A stretch of 64,000 nucleotides of DNA from Oleiphilus sp. GTDB taxonomy: Bacteria > Pseudomonadota > Gammaproteobacteria > Pseudomonadales > Oleiphilaceae. Of the stretch, positions 59,932 through 64,000 are shown piece by piece. The translations under genes were made by a program, and so were the position numbers. Position 1 is the first letter of the stretch; each line of letters opens with the position of its first letter. The notes under the pieces were generated by a model. That model was not told the origin of the DNA. It saw only the letters and a program-made list of their open reading frames with translations, and made no database searches. The stretch lies in contig PZPK01000019.1 in NCBI GenBank assembly GCA_006212045.1, positions 1 through 64,000 of the forward strand, written 5' to 3'.

Positions 59932-59960
59932 AAAAGAGCATGTGCATTACATGCTCTTTT
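59932..59960 (-). terminator. Terminator after trxB
   Basis: A perfect 12-bp stem (59932-59943 with 59949-59960, gcatt loop) is flanked by an A-run on the plus strand, which is a T-run in the minus-strand transcript. It lies 33 bases after the trxB stop and separates trxB from aat. Confidence 0.8.
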
Positions 59961-59992
59961 ATAGCTTGTCTAACTTTAACTTTAACTCGGAT

Positions 59993-60952
<960 letters not shown>

Positions 60953-61102
60953 TCATCATATAAAAACAGTTGCTCCGAACAGGCGCTGCGGTTTCCGGCA
61001 GGACAGATACTTCGGAATATCAAAATTTGGCGCAATATTAACACGCGGAGGAACCCGCTCGCATTGATTCCTTTTATGGGGACGATACAGCAATTTTATA
61101 GG

Positions 61103-61135
61103 GCCCGGCGCTCATGGTTATAAGCGAAGCCGGGC
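61103..61135 (-). terminator. GC-rich hairpin at the end of the aguA-aguB-moxR operon
   Basis: The arms gcccggc (61103-61109) and gccgggc (61129-61135) are exact reverse complements. The stem overlaps the moxR stop codon. No clear T-run follows on the minus strand, so termination here is possible but unproven. Confidence 0.4.
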
Positions 61136-62049
61136 TAGAACACGTCGACCGAGGCCAGAATATTCTGGCTGGCCGGATGTTCAAAGCCGGCTGAATCCGG
61201 GCTGATGCGGTGTTCGCAGACATACGGAAACACCGCCTGAATGTCATCGGGCAGCAAATGATTGCGTCCTTCCAGCAAGGCCCAGGCTTTAGCCGCCTGA
61301 AGCAATGCCATCGCCGCTCGCGGTGACAGGCCGCTGTTGTGCGTCTGTTGTTCGCGGCTAAATGCCGTCAGGCGGTATACGTAGTCGATGATGCTGTCCG
61401 AGAACTTGACCTTTCTGACCAGGGCCTGAATCTTCTCCAGCGAATCAGCACTGAGCAATGCATTGATCTGTGACACCAGCTCGCGCCGGTCCTGGCCGCG
61501 TAACAGCAGTTTTTCGGCTTCGGCATGCGGATACCCCAGACTGATACGAATCATAAATCTGTCCAGTTGTGATTCCGGCAGTGGGTAGGTGCCGGCCTGC
61601 TCGATCGGGTTTTGGGTGGCGATCACAAAAAACGGCGCAGGCAAGGGGCGAGTTTCTCCCTCAATGGTGACCTGGCCTTCTTCCATCGCTTCGAGCAGGG
61701 CACTCTGCGTTTTGGGAGAGGCCCGATTGATTTCGTCAGCCAGAATGACCTGGGCGAAGATGGGCCCCTTATGAAATTCAAAGCTGCCGCTGTTGCGGTC
61801 GTAAATGTTAACGCCCAACAGATCTGCCGGAAGCAAATCGCTGGTGAACTGAATGCGCTGGTAACTCAGACCCAGCGTCGAAGCCAGTGCATGAGAAAGC
61901 GTGGTTTTGCCCATCCCCGGCAGATCTTCGATCAGCAGGTGGCCTCTCGCCAGCATGCAGCAAAGCGCGAGTTTGATTTCGTGTTCTTTGCCCAGAATAA
62001 TCTGATTAAGTTGGTTGAGGCTATGTTGCAATGCCTGGATTGCGGTCAT
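61135..62049 (-). CDS. MoxR-family AAA+ ATPase
   Basis: The 304-aa protein is a MoxR-type AAA+ ATPase. Walker A is DLPGMGKTTL, Walker B VILADEINRA, and the sensor region ATQNPIEQAGTYPLPESQLD. RASPKTQSALLEAMEEGQVT is a MoxR hallmark. MoxR proteins usually act as chaperones for complex assembly with a DUF58/von Willebrand partner, but none is adjacent here: downstream comes trxB. Its ATG overlaps the aguB stop by 4 bases. Confidence 0.93.
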   Translation of the reverse strand: MTAIQALQHSLNQLNQIILGKEHEIKLALCCMLARGHLLIEDLPGMGKTTLSHALASTLGLSYQRIQFTSDLLPADLLGVNIYDRNSGSFEFHKGPIFAQVILADEINRASPKTQSALLEAMEEGQVTIEGETRPLPAPFFVIATQNPIEQAGTYPLPESQLDRFMIRISLGYPHAEAEKLLLRGQDRRELVSQINALLSADSLEKIQALVRKVKFSDSIIDYVYRLTAFSREQQTHNSGLSPRAAMALLQAAKAWALLEGRNHLLPDDIQAVFPYVCEHRISPDSAGFEHPASQNILASVDVF

Positions 62050-62966
62050 TCGCGGCTTTCCTGATCAAGATAACGTCGGGTGAGATTGCTGTAGGCGTCG
62101 ATGCGCCGGTCCCGCAAGTAAGGCCAGATGCGGCGTATGCTTTCGGTCCGGCCGAGATCGAGCGTAGCACTCAGTAGTGCCTCTTCGCCAGCCTCACTTC
62201 GGGCCAGTAATTCGCCCTGTTGTCCGGTGATAAAGCTGTTGCCCCAAAACTGAATGCCTTCTGCCGTATCGGGGCTGGCCTCGTAACCGCAGCGGTTGCA
62301 GACAATGACGGGTAGATTGTTCGCGACGGCGTGACTGCGCTGAATGGTGATCCATGCATCCAACTGCCGTGCCTGCTCGGCTTCGTCATCATTTGGATCC
62401 CAGCCGATCGCGGTTGGATAAATCAGTAAATCCGCGCCAGCCAAAGCCATAAGCCGGGCCGCTTCCGGATACCACTGGTCCCAGCAGACCAGCACACCAA
62501 GATTGCCCAGAGAGGTCTGTATCGGTTCGAAACCTTGCAAGGCGCCCTCGGCATCGCCGGGCGTAAAGTAGAATTTTTCATAGAAGCCGGGGTCATCCGG
62601 AATATGCATTTTCCGGAAACGCCCTGCCAGAGAGCCGTCTGAATCCATCACCACAGCGGTATTGTGGTAGAGGCCGGCGGCTCTTTTTTCGAAGATGGAG
62701 CCAACGATGACGCACTGGTGCTTGCGGGCCAGTTCGCCCAGAAATGTTGTCGTCGGACCGGGAATGGCCTCAGCCCGATCGAACTGCTTGAGATCTTCAG
62801 ACTGACAGAAGTAGGGACCATTATGTAATTCCTGCAGCACCACCAATTGCGTACCGGCGGCGGCTGCTTCAGCAATCTTTTCTGCCAGATAGTTAAGTGT
62901 CTCGCGATCCGATGGTTTCGCGCTGTGCTGGATCAGTGACACTTTCAGTTCTTTGTTTGAATTCAT
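62046..62966 (-). CDS. aguB: N-carbamoylputrescine amidase
   Basis: The 306-aa enzyme of the nitrilase superfamily converts N-carbamoylputrescine to putrescine, CO2 and ammonia. The Glu-Lys-Cys triad is seen in VVLQELHNGPYF, FRKMHIPDDPGF and VLVCWDQWYPEAARL. Length and sequence match the AguB group. Its ATG overlaps the aguA stop by 4 bases (ATGA), so AguA and AguB are translated together as the agmatine-to-putrescine route. Confidence 0.95.
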   Translation of the reverse strand: MNSNKELKVSLIQHSAKPSDRETLNYLAEKIAEAAAAGTQLVVLQELHNGPYFCQSEDLKQFDRAEAIPGPTTTFLGELARKHQCVIVGSIFEKRAAGLYHNTAVVMDSDGSLAGRFRKMHIPDDPGFYEKFYFTPGDAEGALQGFEPIQTSLGNLGVLVCWDQWYPEAARLMALAGADLLIYPTAIGWDPNDDEAEQARQLDAWITIQRSHAVANNLPVIVCNRCGYEASPDTAEGIQFWGNSFITGQQGELLARSEAGEEALLSATLDLGRTESIRRIWPYLRDRRIDAYSNLTRRYLDQESRE

Positions 62967-63985
62967 TCACAAACGCCTTTTGCCAATTGCATGGTGACAC
63001 AATGTAGACTGCCATGCTGGGTAATCAAGCTGCGACAATCAATCGGGATGATGTTCCGGTTCGGGAAGCAGTCTTGCAACACCGAGATTGCCTGTTGATC
63101 TTCCGGGACTTGGTAGACCGGCAGCAATACCGATTGATTGATAATCAGAAAGTTGGCGTAGGTCGCCGGCAGGCGCTCTCCATCCTCTTTGATGGCACTG
63201 GCCATTGGCAGCGGTATCAGCTTGAAGGGGGTGCCATCCGTGTTATGGAACTGTTCCAGTTCCTTGCGCATGCGCCCGAGTGCTTCATAGTGGCTGTCGT
63301 TCGGATCATCGCATTGGACATAGCAGATGGTGTCGGAGGCAATGAAACGGGCCAGGGTGTCAATATGGGCATCGGTGTCATCACCTTCCAGATAGCCGGA
63401 ACCAAGCCATAGTAATTTTTCAGCGCCGAGGTGAGTTTTCAGTGCCAGTTCGATCTCCCGCTGGCTCAAGCGCGCATTGCGACTGGTTTGCATCAGACAG
63501 TGTTTGGTTGTCAGTAAAACACCTTCACCATTGCTTTCGATGGAACCACCTTCCAGAATGAAGTCGATTTGACGCATGGCGTTTGAGCCAAAGGCGGATT
63601 GTGCCTGAAGCCTGCGATTGAGCAGGTTGTCCTTGTCTGACGCAAACTTATCGCCCCAGGCATTAAAATTGAAGTCCAGCAAGACCGGCTGATTGTTCTC
63701 GATGACGGTGATCGGGCCGTGATCTCTGGCCCAGGTGTCATTTGCCGGTACCTGATATAAAAACAGCCGGGTGCCATGGGCATCGGACAAGGGCTGCAGG
63801 CGTGTATGAATGGCTTCTAGAATAGCGTCGTCTTCGCAGCTGATCAGCAGATTCTGGCTGGTAAGAACGGCTTCCGCAATCTCGAAGTAGGTTTGCTCAA
63901 CCTCATTGAACCGGCTTTTCCAATCGGTGCCATGATGCGGCCAAGTGAGCATTACGGCAGATTGCGGCTCCCATTCGGCAGGCAT
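62963..63985 (-). CDS. aguA: Agmatine deiminase (5' end may extend past the window edge)
   Basis: At least 340 aa. The enzyme hydrolyses agmatine to N-carbamoylputrescine. PAEWEPQSAVMLTWPHHGTD is the usual N-terminal block, NDTWARDHGPITVI the Asp-containing active-site segment, and LLWLGSGYLEGDDTDAHIDT holds catalytic His. The nucleophilic Cys is in QHGSLHCVTMQ near the C-terminus. The frame stays open upstream to the window end with only five more codons visible, so the true start could lie a few residues before the ATG used here. First visible gene of an overlapping aguA-aguB-moxR operon. Confidence 0.93.
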   Translation of the reverse strand: MPAEWEPQSAVMLTWPHHGTDWKSRFNEVEQTYFEIAEAVLTSQNLLISCEDDAILEAIHTRLQPLSDAHGTRLFLYQVPANDTWARDHGPITVIENNQPVLLDFNFNAWGDKFASDKDNLLNRRLQAQSAFGSNAMRQIDFILEGGSIESNGEGVLLTTKHCLMQTSRNARLSQREIELALKTHLGAEKLLWLGSGYLEGDDTDAHIDTLARFIASDTICYVQCDDPNDSHYEALGRMRKELEQFHNTDGTPFKLIPLPMASAIKEDGERLPATYANFLIINQSVLLPVYQVPEDQQAISVLQDCFPNRNIIPIDCRSLITQHGSLHCVTMQLAKGVCE

Positions 63986-64000
63986 TCTCGCGAGGCTTGT

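Overview
The window looks like a chromosome segment of a free-living, probably marine, polar-flagellated gammaproteobacterium of the Pseudomonadales/Oceanospirillales type. Reasons: a Pseudomonas-like flagellar operon behind a sigma-54 promoter, a MASE2-type adenylate cyclase like Pseudomonas CyaB, AguA/AguB agmatine catabolism, and the conserved blocks rluE-nudJ-mnmA-hflD-purB and cspD/clpS-clpA-infA-bpt-aat-trxB. I cannot name a species from sequence alone. Base composition is near 50% G+C apart from the AT-richer first ~2.6 kb.

Layout. 1-9.7 kb is accessory: a REP-associated tyrosine transposase (RAYT) flanked by inverted repeats, a 189-aa four-helix membrane protein, and a 2685-residue RTX protein whose N-terminal ~200 residues carry a long Gly/Ala-rich hydrophobic stretch. 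No type I secretion genes lie beside it. 9.8-18.8 kb holds rmuC, a single-pass acidic protein, a TPR-like exported protein, a periplasmic solute-binding protein, and a membrane-anchored phospho-signalling set: a double-FHA protein, a PP2C phosphatase and a kinase-pseudokinase fusion, each with one C-terminal transmembrane helix. 19-31 kb is mixed metabolism and signalling: acyl-CoA synthetase, Fur-regulated Fe(III) uptake (fbpAB), a lipoprotein, a degenerate HD-GYP protein, a YadGH-type ABC exporter, queF, cyaB and a nitroreductase.

31.2-43.6 kb is one long flgBCDEFGHIJKL run (rod, hook, rings, rod cap/muramidase, hook junction), with a well-formed sigma-54 promoter before flgB. 43.7-47.7 kb carries a glutathione peroxidase, an unknown membrane-anchored protein and malate synthase G (glcB). 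47.7-54.3 kb is a minus-strand cluster for RNA modification, purine synthesis and ribosomal oxygenation: rluE, nudJ, mnmA, hflD, purB, roxA and a GNAT protein. 54.5-60.9 kb groups the bacterial N-degron machinery (clpS, clpA, bpt, aat) with cspD, infA and trxB. 61.1-64 kb is an overlapping aguA-aguB-moxR operon; the window edge lies just upstream of aguA.

The most interesting parts are the 5' accessory block, which reads as a possible exchangeable toxin N-terminus plus immunity-like membrane protein on an RTX secretion scaffold, and the membrane-anchored FHA/PP2C/kinase-pseudokinase set. Both functional readings are inference. No rRNA, tRNA or CRISPR array was seen.
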